The notes beneath the pieces were generated by a model that was not told where the DNA came from, searched no databases, and saw nothing but the letters and a program-made list of their open reading frames with translations. Source: Zygnema cylindricum (Eukaryota > Streptophyta > Zygnematophyceae > Zygnematales > Zygnemataceae). From it: a stretch of DNA of 54,040 nucleotides. The stretch's first letter is position 1. Each line of letters begins with the position of its first letter. Shown one piece after another: positions 32,297 through 42,689 of this stretch. A program made the position numbers and the translations under genes. The stretch spans positions 64,001 to 118,040 of the forward strand of contig JBBHKE010001622.1 in assembly GCA_037447655.1 (NCBI GenBank). The letters run 5' to 3'.

Positions 32297-33005
32297 TGTT
32301 GTTCTATAACCACCGGTGCTAGTGGAGGAGCAGCGGTAGTAGTAGAAGTAAACATGATACACTCTCAGAAGCTATCAAGAATCTTACCAAACAGCTATTC
32401 TTAAGTGCTCACCAATTCTTATACAAGCATCCGAACCTCACAAAACTATATTAGAATATAGAGTAGCATAAACACTGATAACTCCTAAAGTTTCAGTACA
32501 ATTGACTTGACAACACTCAAGATATAATACTCAAAAGTTTCCCAAATACTGTTTGCAGTTTTACTACTTGGAAGTCTGGATACATATAATGTTATGAGTC
32601 CTAAGTCTTATACTTGTGTTGAACTAGCAACACTAGTGTACTTGACAGGTACGTCAAACCACCAAGCTACCACTAATCGGTCAAGCTACCACTGAGCTAT
32701 CACAAAACTAACACTAAGATACCCACTAAGTTACCACTGAGTTTTCCATTAAGTTGACAAGAATCGTATCTATCGCAGTTGCTCTATCTTGTAGAGAATC
32801 ACATTAAGAATATCGGACGCTGCGTTGTCATTACAGACCATATCAAATATAATCGTGGTTGCGTTGTCCTGTCTGTGTTGCAGCTTTGCTGTTGTGCTGC
32901 TCTGCTGCTCCGCTCCGCTGCTGTATAGCAGCTCCGGTGCTCTGTCTGTATAGCAGCGGCGCTGCTGCGCTGCTTTTAGAGTGAAAGCTTTCCAAAAAGA
33001 CAACA
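32297..33005 (-). repeat. 3' LTR of element G
   Basis: On the minus strand it starts TGTTGTCTTTTTGG at 33005, right after the purine-rich CTAAAGCTTTAGGGGAA, and ends AGAACAACA at 32297, where satellite begins. It contains the gag ATG at 32355 and CAG/CTG-rich and GCTACCACT-type short repeats. Confidence 0.9.
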
Positions 33006-33020
33006 TTCCCCTAAAGCTTT
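33006..33020 (-). promoter_or_regulatory. Polypurine tract of element G
   Basis: The minus strand reads AAAGCTTTAGGGGAA directly before the LTR start at 33005. Confidence 0.7.
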
Positions 33021-33199
33021 AGACTCAGTATAATGGCGCAGCTGCGGTGATAAGCTAGCGCAGCATCGCAACATAACAATATAGCAATTAGCAAGTCACC
33101 CAGTCCCACTACATCTCAATGGTGGACTTATCGCAGAGTGGCAATGTAGCAGTGCAGCAATTCAACTATTCACTTAATCCCACTACGTCCCTACAATAC

Positions 33200-34840
33200 T
33201 TCAGCTTATTAGTAGGAAGAGCTTTAGTGAGCATATCAGCAATCATTTTTGCATCTGGCAAATAACATAATTTAATCACTCTAGAGAACACTTTTTCTCT
33301 TACAAAGTATAATCATACATCCATGTGCTTGCTTTTGAAGTGATGACTCGGGTTAGAAGCAATGGCAATGGCAATGGCAGCCTAGTTATCACACCAGATC
33401 ACTGTTCTTGTATCCTAGTTCTTGTAACATGGATTTTACCCATAAGAGTTCTTTGAGGGCCGAGCTTACTGCCATATATTTTGACTCCATTGTCGACTGT
33501 GCTGTAACCTTTTGAAGTTTGTTGCTCCAGCAGCAAGTGCCATTCCCAATTTGAAGAACGAATCTCGTGGTGGATTTTAGGCTTGGCATGTCGCCATAGC
33601 TTGCATCACTCCACTTTTGCAGCTTGACTTCTCCGCCGCCTAGAGTGAGTTTGAGGCCTTTAAGTCCTGCCAAATATCTTAAGACTCTCCTTGCTGCATC
33701 AAGATCAGTTTTTTTCGGATTTTCTAGACTCGTGCTCTGTACCCTGACTGCTGCAGCAACGTCAAGACGGGTACAGTTCATGAAATATATTAGGTTTCCC
33801 ACTATCTCTCAATAAGGTATTATTGTTAAAGGATCATTCTCCCCTGACTTTAAATACTCGCTAACAATGACACCTGGTTCTGTCTCTTCTCCCTCTAACT
33901 TCTGCCGAAACTCCATTGGAGTTAGACATCCTTTTGCCCCCCGCATTCCGTACTCATCTAACATGTTTCCAATAGCCTCTTTTTGAGTCAATTTTATTAT
34001 TTTCTTATTTCTGTCCCTCTCTACCTGGATACCCAAAATATATTTTGCCTCACCGAGGTCTTTCATCTCGAACCGTGAGTTTAGAGCAGTTTTGATTTTG
34101 TTAATTTCAGCCATTGATTTGCTAATTAATAGCAAATCATCTACATATCTGCTATATACACCATCCCATTTTCATCCTTTAGAACGTAGATAGAGTGATA
34201 TGAACTTATCCTTTGAAATCCTAGGCTAGTCAAGAATTAATCAAGCTTTAGATTCCACTGTCTGGGGGCCTATTTTAGGCAGTACAAAGATTTTAGCAAC
34301 TTGCATACTAAGTGCTCTTTTCCTCGTTCCATGTACTTTTCAGGCTGCTGCATGTAAATGGTCTCTTCTATTTCTCCGTGCAAAAAGGCCGTCTTTACAT
34401 CCATCTCATGAATTTCCATATCTTCTAGAGCAGCTATGGTCAGCAAAATCCTAACTGTTAGAAATCGTACAACCAGAGAAAATGTTTCTTCAAAATCAAT
34501 TCGTTCCTTTTGATTATACCCCTTTGCCACAAGTCTGGCCTTATAACGTTCAATGGTGTTATTGGGATTAAAATTCACCTTGAATTCCCATTTGCTGCCG
34601 ATCGTTTTTCGGTCCGATGGAAGGTCCACAAGCTCCCATGTTTGAGCCTCCATGATGGACTTCATTTTGTCGTTTGCTGCCTCGATCCATTGATTCCGTT
34701 TTGGTGATAAGAAGGCCTCCTGAATGGTCAAAGGCTCCCTGAGGCTGCCGAGTAGAAAAAGTGAGAGCTTGCTTGCAGGCGGCTACTTGATCTTCTTCCC
34801 CTCGGAAATTATGAGGCTGAGATCGTCGAATGCCACGCAT
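33200..34840 (-). pseudogene. RT and RNase H of element G
   Basis: Pieces in successive frames are RT N-terminal part 34731-34270 (TIQEAFLSPKRNQWIEAAND, EAQTWELVDLPSDRK, HEMDVKTAFLHGEIEE), a stop in the PRQW region, then 34135-33809 (LLISKSMAEINKIKTAL, DLGEAKYILGIQVERDR, GNMLDEYGMRGAKG) and 33802-33389 (GNLIYFMNCTRLDVAAAV, WSDASYGD, CCWSNKLQKVTAQST). The sequence upstream of LLISKSM is frameshifted where YVDD should be. RNase H continues leftward with the DNQAAIAIA and HFKSKHM regions to about 33220. Confidence 0.85.
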
Positions 34841-35019
34841 TGCGCTGATTGCGCTGGTTGCTCTCCGTGTGTGTTGACTGCTGGCGGTCCGGTTGGAACT
34901 AAAATGGATCAGGAATTAGGAGAGAGTTTGACTCTGGAGTCATTACCGGAGAATGTTGCACCTGCGGGACAATTTTTTGCATGCAATCTAAAATGACATA
35001 CTCGTGTACTTTTTGTTGC

Positions 35020-36128
35020 TTTTGCTGCTCTGTCATTTGAAATATATCTATGGAGTCTAGTTCATCTTTAACAATGATGTTTCTTGCTACAACTATTTTG
35101 TGCCTCTCAAACTCAAAGACTCTATAAGCTTATGAGTGATCGTCATATCCTAACAGAATACCCGATAATCCTTTCGGTTCCATTTTCCATCTATTTGTAG
35201 ATGTATCCAATATAAAATATTGACTACCAAAGACCTTAAAATGGCTAACATCTGGTTTGCTACCTGTCTAGATCTCGTAAAGAGTTGTTTCTACTGATCT
35301 TGATCCTATCGTATTCTTAATATAAACTGCACAATTTAGAGCCTCAGCCCAAAATTTCGGATCCACATTTTTATTTGCGAGCATCGACCTAGAGCTCTCC
35401 GTGAGAGTTCTATCCAATCTTTCCGAGACCCCATTTTGTTTCGCTGAATATGGAACAGTCAATAGATGACTAATGCCTTCCTCGAGTAAAAAGGTTTCAA
35501 ATTCTTTCGATGTATATTCACCACCATTGTCCGATCTGAGCTGCAAAATAGGTGAATTATGAAGTTTTTCAGCCCATGCTTTATTGTGGTTGAAATGACC
35601 AAACACTTCATTCTTCTCCTTCATGAAGTAAACTTTAGTAAACCTAGAGAAATCATCCGTGAAGGTGACCATTTATTTCATCCCCCCAGCAGATGGAACC
35701 TTCGCCGGATCAAAGACATCCGAATGAATTTGTTGCAACAGTTTCGTTGACCGATGCTTAAACTCTTGAGGAAATGGCAATCTGTGGATTTTGCCTAAAG
35801 CGCAACCATCGCAAGGTTGGACTGGCCTATCTGTGATTGAGACACCCTCTATTTTTCCAGCAATGACCATTTTCCTCAAACTATCATAATTAACATGGCC
35901 TAATCTTTTATGCCACAACTCATATGAGTGCAAAATACCAGAGTACAAAACATCATTCTCCTTGGTATTAGCCATATCCATGCGATACATCTTGCTACTA
36001 TCTCTAGTACCTGTAATCGCAACCTTGCCATTTTTGCTAACAACTTGCCGACCATTTTTCAAATTAACCTCAAAGCCTTTGCTCTCTACCAACGACGTAG
36101 AAAACAGATTTTTCTTAAAGTCAGGCAC
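35020..36128 (-). pseudogene. GAG-pre-integrase and integrase of G
   Basis: 36128-35673 holds FKKNLFSTSLVESKGFEVNLKNGRQVVS, LWHKRLGHVNYDSLRKM, CDGCALGKIHRLPFP and IHSDVFDPAKVPSAGGMK. A stop splits it from 35672-35268 with TDDFSRFTKVYFMKEKNEVF, RSDNGGEYTSKEF, YSAKQNGVSERLDRTL (catalytic Glu of SERL kept) and FWAEALNCAVYIKN. The C-terminal block with WKMEPKGLSGILLGYDDHS is degraded to about 35020. DDE residues are present but frames are broken. Confidence 0.86.
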
Positions 36129-36161
36129 AAATAAGACATTGTGAAGAGTCCTTTCAATTGC

Positions 36162-36396
36162 TTATCCTTCTACATCAACTAGTAATGACACATCACCCAC
36201 AGCACGAGTTTGGACACTCATTCCACAAGCATAATAAATATTTTTCTCCGGCGTTGCTTTCAGATTTTTGAAGGTGGCCTTGTTCCAGCACATGTGGGCT
36301 AACGCTCCTGTAACCATTATCCATCCGGGGTCCTTCGCACCCTCCATTGCAACCGCCATAGCAGAGATCCTTATCGTCCTCCGTAGAAACTGTCAA
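36162..36396 (-). pseudogene. Protease segment of G
   Basis: The frame 36359-36162 has AMEGAKDPGWIMVTGALAHMCWNK and NIYYACGMSVQTRAVGDVSLLVDVEG. The catalytic Asp of DTGA is changed to Val (VTGA), so the protease is inactive. A stop then precedes the next domain. Confidence 0.8.
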
Positions 36397-37314
36397 ATTC
36401 TCGTCTTGGAGAGACGAAGAAGTGGAAAATAGTGCATTTCCACGAGGTGTAGTCCCCGTGAAGCCTTTGTAAAACTGGCTTTGTTGCCATCCCGGCCGGT
36501 ATAAACCTGTATCGTTAGCTTTTTCAAGCTTAGGACAAAATTTGTATCCATGACCTCTCTCACTACAATAAAAACATGCATTGTTTGATTGTCTATTTCA
36601 ACCCTGATTAAATTGTCGCAACTGGTTAAACTGATGACGTTGCTGATTAAGTTGACCTTTCCTCCCAATGTCTGAATTAAAGGCCTCTACTTGCTCAACA
36701 TTGAGAATATTAGATGTAGCTTCCTCCTCTAGTAAAATATTGATGGCTAACTGTAAAGTCCAGCTAGCTTTATCTTTTTGTTTGAGCATGTCAGATGCTC
36801 CTTTCATACTACGAGGGAGACCCCTCATGAGCAATGCCGCCTGTTGAAAAGGAGGAAACACCCCACCTGCACAAGCATGTGCATCTACAAGGATACGAAA
36901 TTTGTTAGAATATTCAGCCATTGTACCGCCAGTGTACTTATAGTCCCAAATTTTTCCATCCAATATAAGCTTTTCATGGACATTGGGCTTTTCATAATCA
37001 CTTTTGAGAGATTTCCAGATATCAATTGCTTTTTTCATCTTTGTCCGAGACATAGCTAAGTCCTCAGATATACAAAATTTCAGAATAGAACGAGCTTGCG
37101 TATTTTTCTTAGACCATGACGGATCAAATTCATCCAGCGAACCATCCAAGATATCTAAAAGATTAACATTTTCAAAATGTGTTTCCACCATATCCGCCCA
37201 GTAAACATACTTATCTCCGGAAAAGATAGGAATTCTTGATGACAAGCCCATAACCTGTTATTCTACAACCACCGGTGCAGGTGGAGGAGCAGCAGTAGTA
37301 GTAGAAGTAGACAT
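36397..37314 (-). pseudogene. gag of element G
   Basis: Gag starts at ATG 37314 inside the 5' LTR (MSTSTTTAAPPPAPVVVE), meets a stop two codons before the LTR end, then continues in frame as QVMGLSSRIPIFSGDKYVYWADMVETHFENV for 217 open codons (37251-36598). It includes DIWKSLKSDYEKPNV, WDYKYTGGTMAEYSNKFRIL and LLMRGLPRSMKGASDML. A CCHC knuckle of the CFYCSERGHGYKFC type lies at about 36535-36576 in another frame. It would form the particle shell and bind RNA. Confidence 0.86.
37246..37255 (-). promoter_or_regulatory. Primer binding site of G (half tRNA-iMet type)
   Basis: GGTTATGGGC on the minus strand immediately follows the LTR end. It exactly complements GCCCATAACC of the initiator tRNA-Met anticodon arm. 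It is read in gag as the third base of Gln, then Val-Met-Gly. Confidence 0.78.
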
Positions 37315-38057
37315 GATACACTCTCAGAAGCTATCAAGAATCCTTCCAAACAGCTCTTCTTAAGTGCTCACCAATTCTTATACAAGCATCCAAACCTCAC
37401 TAAACTCTATTAGAATATAGAGTAGTATAAACACTGATAACTCCCAAAGTTATAGCAAAATTGACCTGACAACACTCAAGATATAATACTTAGAAGTTTC
37501 CCAAAAACTGTTTGCAGTTTTACTACTTGGAAGTCTGGATACCTGATATGTTACGAGTCCTAAGTCTTATACTTGTGTTCAACTGGCAACACCAGTGTAC
37601 TTGAGAGGTACATCAAACCACCAAGCTTCCACTAATCTGTCAAGCTACCATTGAGCTATCACTAAGCTACCACTGAACCATTACTAAGCTAACTAGAAAC
37701 GTATCTATCGCAGTTGCTCTATCCTGTACAGAATCACATTAAGAATATCAGACGTTGCGTTGTCCGTACGGACAATATCAAATATAATCGTGGTTGCCTT
37801 GTCCTGTCTGTGTTGTAGCTTTGCTGCTGCCCTGCTCTGCTGCTGCGCTGCTCTGCTGTATAGCAGATGCTCTACTGTATAGCAGCTGCTCTGCTGTATA
37901 GCTTCTGCGGTGCTGTATAGCAGCTGCGCTGCTGTATAGCAGCTGCAGTGCTCTGTTGTATAGCAGCTGCGCTGCTCTGTCTGTATAGGAGATGGGTTGC
38001 TTTGTCTGTAAAGCAGCTTCGCTGCTCTGAGACTGAAAGCTTTCTAAAAAGACAACA
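37256..38057 (-). repeat. 5' LTR of element G
   Basis: It starts TGTTGTCTTTTTAG at 38057 and ends AGAATAACA at 37256 (802 bp). At 37800-38035 it has an expanded run of CTG-rich units such as GCTGTATAGCAGCTGC, longer than in G's 3' LTR. It also has tandem GCTACCACTGA-type repeats near 37640-37690. Confidence 0.92.
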
Positions 38058-38732
38058 AGCTACACCATTCTGTTCAGGAGCATATGGGATCGTTAAATGA
38101 CGAGAAATCCTGTTTTTTTTTTTAAAGTTGATGAAGTCCCTTGATAAATACTTTCGCAATTATATGATCTCAAAGTTAAAATAGGAACCCCGTGAATTTT
38201 GTCGCTCTATATCTTGAATTTTTTGAAGTGAGTGAGCACTTCACTCTTCTCTTTCATAAAATAGATTTTTGTGAACCTAGAAAAGTCATATGTAAAGGTC
38301 ACCATGAATCGAAATCCACCAGGTGATGGTATAAGAGCCGGTCCCTATACATTAGAGTGAATTACTTCTAACACTCTAGCTGCTCTATGGGTGCTTTCGA
38401 AAGAAAATGGATTTTTATGAATCTTTCCGAGAGCACATCCATCACAAATTTTTTCATCTTTGCCATTAGTTTTAACACCTGAAATTATACCTTCTTTTAC
38501 CATTCTATCAAGACTTTCATAGTGGACATGACCAAGTCTTTTATGCCATAAGTCATTGTCAGACAGGACATCCAAGTACAAAACATATTTTTCATTAATT
38601 TTAGCAATATCAAGCCTATACATCAGATTTGGACCTCGTGTGCCTACGAGTGCTACTCTAACTTGTTGTCTGACTACTTGCTTTCCATTTTTCAGCAGTA
38701 CTTCAAAGCCTTTGCTTTCTATAAGCAAAGTG
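38058..38732 (-). pseudogene. Fragment J: Copia GAG-pre-integrase and integrase
   Basis: The minus strand encodes LIESKGFEVLLKNGKQVV, VGTRGPNLMYRLDIA, NDLWHKRLGHVHYESLDRM, CDGCALGKIHKNPFS, the HSNV region (relatives have HSDV), a degraded core, and LTIPYAPEQNGVA. It stops at the LTR start of G (38057). The other edge, at 38733, is the start of LTR-like sequence L. It is a distinct family from G. Confidence 0.83.
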
Positions 38733-39032
38733 TGTTGAGAAAGTAATCCTAAGTTAGTTTAGAAGATAGTGCATTAAAGGGAGAGAGCGCAGTGGCGCAA
38801 TGGAGAAGCACAGTGCAGAAGTGCAAAGTGGAATAACTTTCTTGTTATATATTTAAATCGAGCACGCTACCAGACTATCTTTATCTACAGAGAAAGAACT
38901 TTCGAACGAGCTATAGAGAGCAAGATTTGGATACGTAGATCAAAAGTTACAGGCGTGCAAAGCAGAAGCATCTAGAAGGTTCCACAGGAAACGGTATGGA
39001 CTTTTCCGAGGTGGTTCCTAAGTGTTTCCTTG

Positions 39033-39126
39033 GAGTTTCGGGGACATGTCTAGTAGGTTCTTGTGACGTGGAGAGCCACGAGTTTCGGGGACATGTCTAG
39101 TAGGTTCTTGTGACGTGGAGAGCCAC
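39033..39126 (+). repeat. 47-bp tandem duplication
   Basis: GAGTTTCGGGGACATGTCTA.. (39033-39079) is repeated immediately and identically at 39080-39126, inside sequence L. Perfect identity suggests a recent event, or an assembly artefact close to the gap. Confidence 0.9.
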
Positions 39127-39197
39127 GAGAAGGACACTTGTCAATAAGTTAGAGCTAGAAATGTCTAGAATGTCTAGAAGGGTAGAGTAGAAAAGAG

Positions 39198-39204
39198 TAT
39201 ATAT
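39198..39204 (+). promoter_or_regulatory. TATA-like box in L
   Basis: TATATAT follows a GTAGAAAAGAG stretch, about 20-30 bases after the TCTAGAATGTCTAGAAGG pair, which resembles heat-shock-type GAA/TTC modules. This placement suggests a Pol II core promoter on the plus strand. Confidence 0.4.
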
Positions 39205-39226
39205 GAAGTAGGAGAAGTAGACAAAT

Positions 39227-39236
39227 NNNNNNNNNN
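39227..39236. other. Assembly gap (10 N)
   Basis: Ten N's. The two sides do not continue the same recognisable element, so the true gap size and content are unknown. Confidence 0.99.
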
Positions 39237-39455
39237 TGAAGTTTTCCAATGTCGTGTTAGCTGTTACCTCAGTTTTATATACCGTCGTTCGAGCTGGGAG
39301 TTTCTTGAGAATACCCATTTCAGGTACAATGTTCTTGATTCTATGTACGTCTGACCAGGTGTTCACTAGACGACACTATTGGTCCGACGGTAACGGTAAC
39401 GCAGATTGGACTCAGTAGTGAAGTTTTCGTTCGTGTACCTACATTCTAATGTGAA
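39237..39455. other. Unassigned stretch between gap and element H
   Basis: No domain is recognised. It ends at about 39456, where similarity to the RNase H-downstream region of element I begins (ATTATAGCAGTATAGCAACT). It replaces the polypurine tract and 3' LTR expected for H. Confidence 0.45.
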
Positions 39456-39480
39456 ACATTATAGCAGTATAGCAACTCAA

Positions 39481-41340
39481 CTATTCCCTTAGTCCCATTG
39501 CGTCTTTGCAATACTTCAGTTTAGGAGCGGGAAGAGCTTTAGTGAGCATATCAGCAATCATTTTTGCATTTGGCAAATAACATAATTTAATCACTCTAAA
39601 GAACACTTTTTCTCTTACAAAGTGTAATCTTACATCCATGTGCTTGCTTTTGAAGTGATGACTCAGGTTAGACGCAATGGCAATGGCAGCCTGGTTATCA
39701 CAGCAGATCACTTGTGGACCAGTCTGCATGTATCTTAGTTCTTGTAACATGGACTTTACCCATAAGAGTTCTTTGAGGGTCGAGCTTGCTGCCATATATT
39801 TTGACTCCATTGTCGATTGTGCTGTAACCTTTTGAAGTTTGTTGCTTCAGCAGCAAGTCTCGTTCCCAATTTTTAAAACAAATCCAGTGGTGAACTTCCG
39901 GCTTGGCATGTCACCATAGCTTGCATCACTCCACGTTTGTAGTTTTACTTCGCCTCCGCCTAGTGTGAGTTTGAGGTCATTGGTTCCTGCCAAATATCTT
40001 AAGACTCTCCTTGCTGTATCAAAATCAGATTTTTTCGGATTCTCCAGACTTCTGCTCAGTACCCCAACTACTGCAGCAATGTGACGACGGGTACAGTTCA
40101 TGAAATATATTAAGCTTCCCACTATCAGTCTATAAGGTATTAGTGATAGAGGATCATTCTCCCCTGGCTCTAAATACGTGCTAACAATGACACCCGGTTC
40201 TGTCTCTACTCCCCCTAACTTCTTCCGAAACTCCATTGGAGTAAGACATCTTTTTGCCCCCCGCATTCCATACTCATCTAACATGTTTCCAATAGCCTCT
40301 TTTTGAGTCAATTTTATTACTTTCTTATTTTTGTCCCTCTCTACCTGGATTCCCAAAATATACTATTCCTCATCGAGGTCTTTCATCTCGAACCGTGAGT
40401 TTAGAGCAGTCTTGATTTTGTTAATTTCAGTCATTGATTTGCTAATTAATAGTAAATCAACTACATACACTACCTTATACACTATCCCATTTTCACCTTT
40501 TAGAACGTAGAAAAGTGATCAGAACTTATCTTTTGAAATCCTAGACTAGTTAAGAATTCATCAAGCTCAGATTCCATTGCCAAGGGGCCTGTTTTAGGCC
40601 GTAGAAAGATTTTAACAATTTGCATTCTAAGTGCTCTTTTCCTGGTTCTACATACATTTCAGGCTGCTGCATGGAAATTGTTTCTTCTAGTTTTCAATGC
40701 AAAAAGGCCGTTTTACATCCATCTGAAGAATTTCCATATCTTCTATAGCAGCTAGGGACAGAAAATCCTAACTGTCAAAAATCTTACAACAGGAGAAAAT
40801 ATTTCTTCAAAATCGATACCTTCGTTTTGATTGTAGCACTTTGCCACAAGTCTGGCCTTATAGCGTTCAATGGTGTTTTCGAGATTTAAGTTCACCTTGA
40901 ATAACCTTTTGCTGCCGATCACTTTTCGGTCGGGAGAAAGGTCCACAAGCTCCGATGTTTGAGCCTCCATGATAGACTTCATTTCGTCGTTTGCTGCCTC
41001 GATCCAGTCATTCCGCTCCGGTGATGAGAAGGCCTCTTGGATGGTAAGGGCTCCCCTGAGGTTGCCGAGGAGGCAAAGTGAGAGCTTGCTTGCAGGCGGC
41101 TGCTGGATCTTCTTCCCCCCGGAAATTCTGAGGTTGAGATCGTCGATGCCGCGCATTGCACTCATTGCGCTAGTTGCTATCCGTGTGTATTGACTGTTGG
41201 TTGTCCGGTTGGAACTGTATTGAATGAAGAATTCGGAGAGAGTCTGACTTTGGAGTAATTACCGGAGAATGTTGCACCTAAGGAACAATTTCTTGCATAC
41301 AATCTAGGATGACATACTTCGTACTTTTTGATGCTTTTGC
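39481..41340 (-). pseudogene. Linker, RT and RNase H of H
   Basis: 41165-40752 holds the linker with LRISGGKK and RT blocks TIQEAFSSPERNDWIEAAND, EAQTSELVDLSPDRK and RLFKVNLNLEN. Several frameshifts between 40750 and 40360 destroy the palm, including the YVDD region. 40356-39847 has VERDKNKKVIKLTQKEAIGNML, LTPMEFRKKL, GSLIYFMNCTRRHIAA and RNase H WSDASYGD. 39810-39481 completes RNase H with MESKYMAASSTLKELLWVKSM, CCDNQAAIAIA, SKHMDVRLHFVRE and ADMLTKALPAPKL. It is inactive as assembled. Confidence 0.86.
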
Positions 41341-41529
41341 TATTCTGTCATTTGAAATAAATCTATCGAGTCTAGTTGATCTTGACAATAATATTTCTTA
41401 CTACAACAATTTTTTTCTCTCAAATAGAAAGACTTTGTAACCTTTAAAGTGATCATCATATCCTTACAAAATACCTGGTAATCCCTTCGGTTCCATTTTC
41501 CATCTGTCCGTAGGCGTATCCAAGATAAA

Positions 41530-42672
41530 TCATTGACTACCAAAGACTCTGAAATGGCTAACATCTGGTTTGCTACCTATCCAAATCTCGTAAGGAGTAG
41601 TGTCCACTGATCTTGATGCTATCCTATTTATAATTTTAATTGCACAATTTAGAGCCTCAGCCCAGAATTTCGGATCAACATTTTTATCTGCGAGCATTGA
41701 CCTAGAGCTCTCTGTGAGAGTTCTATTTAGTCTTTCCGAGACCCCATTCTGTTCCGGGGAATATGGAACAGTCAACAGATGACTAATACCTTCCTCGATT
41801 AAAAAGGCTTCAAATTCTTTTGATGTATATTCACCACCATTGTCCGATCTGAGCTGCAAAATAGGTGAATTATGATGTTTTTCAACCCATGATTTATAAT
41901 GTTTGAAGTGACCAAACACTTCACTCTTCTCTTTCATGAAGTAAACTTTTGTAAACCTTGAGAAATCATCTGTGAAGGTGACCATATATTTCATCCCCCC
42001 GGCAGATGGAACCTTCGCTGGACTTAAAACATCCGAATGAATTTGTTGTAAAAGTTTCGTTGACCGATGCTCTGACTCTTTAGGAAATGGCAATCTGTGG
42101 ATTTTGCCTAAAGCGCAACCATCACATGTTTTGACCGTCTGATCTGTGAATGATACACCCTCCATTTTGCCAGCAAGGACCATTTTTCTCAAACTATCAT
42201 TGTTTACATGGCCTAATTTTTTATGCCACAACTCATCTGAGTGCAAAACACCAGAGTACAGAACATCATTCTCCTTGGTATTAGGCATATCCATATGGTA
42301 CATCTTGCTACTATCTGTAGTACCTGTAACCGCAACCTTGCCATTTTTGCTAACAACTTGCCGACCATTTTTTAAATTAACCTCAAAGCCTTTACTCTCT
42401 ACCAACGACGTAGAAAACACATTTTTCTTAATGTCAGAAACAAATAAGACATTGTGAAGAGTCCTTTCAATTTCTTTTCCTTCTACATCAACTAGTAAGG
42501 ACACATTACCCACTATACGAGTCTGGACACTCATTCCACAAACATAATAAATATTTTTCTCCGGCGTTGCTTTCAGATTGTTGAAGATGGCATTGTTCGA
42601 GCATATGTGGGATGATGCTCCTGTATCCATTATCAATCCAGGGTCCTTCGCGCCCTCCATTGCTGTCGCCAT
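41530..42672 (-). pseudogene. Protease and integrase of H, 380-codon open frame
   Basis: This is the best-preserved pol segment in the window. The protease motif DTGA is at residues 16-19. The integrase zinc domain has H150, H155, C183 and C186 (LWHKKLGH, CDGCALGK). The DDE catalytic residues are all present: D214 (IHSDV), D277 (RSDNGGEY) and E313 (GVSERLN), with the family's 35-residue spacing between the last two. It ends at a stop inside GSQ-stop-FILDT. The start ATG is arbitrary, since the real protein is a Gag-Pol polyprotein. Confidence 0.9.
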
Positions 42673-42689
42673 AACGAATAGATCCGTGT

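Larger units (their letters stand above)
32297..38057 (-). mobile_element. Element G: Copia element with two LTRs
   Basis: LTRs at 32297-33005 and 37256-38057 match over their length. They bracket gag, protease, integrase, RT and RNase H on the minus strand. G shares family with H and I (leader MSTSTTTAAPP, VMGLSSRIPIF). The outer flanks differ: satellite on the left, integrase fragment J on the right, with no shared 5-bp duplication. All genes carry stops or shifts. Confidence 0.92.
38733..39226 (+). repeat. LTR-like sequence L, cut by the assembly gap
   Basis: TGTTGAGAAAGTAATCC starts exactly where fragment J coding sequence breaks off. The interior looks like a retrotransposon promoter: repeated TCTAGAA words (39170-39180 and 38973), a TATATAT at 39198-39204, and a purine-rich tract after it. 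The end is lost in the N's at 39227, so its identity as an LTR is inferred. Confidence 0.5.

Noticed and set aside
37872-38159. Ala/Gln-rich open frame on the minus strand
   Set aside because: It starts in fragment J integrase and then runs into the CTG-rich repeats of G's LTR, crossing an insertion joint. It is not one gene. The similar frames at 32770-33006 and 44050-44244 have the same LTR-repeat origin.
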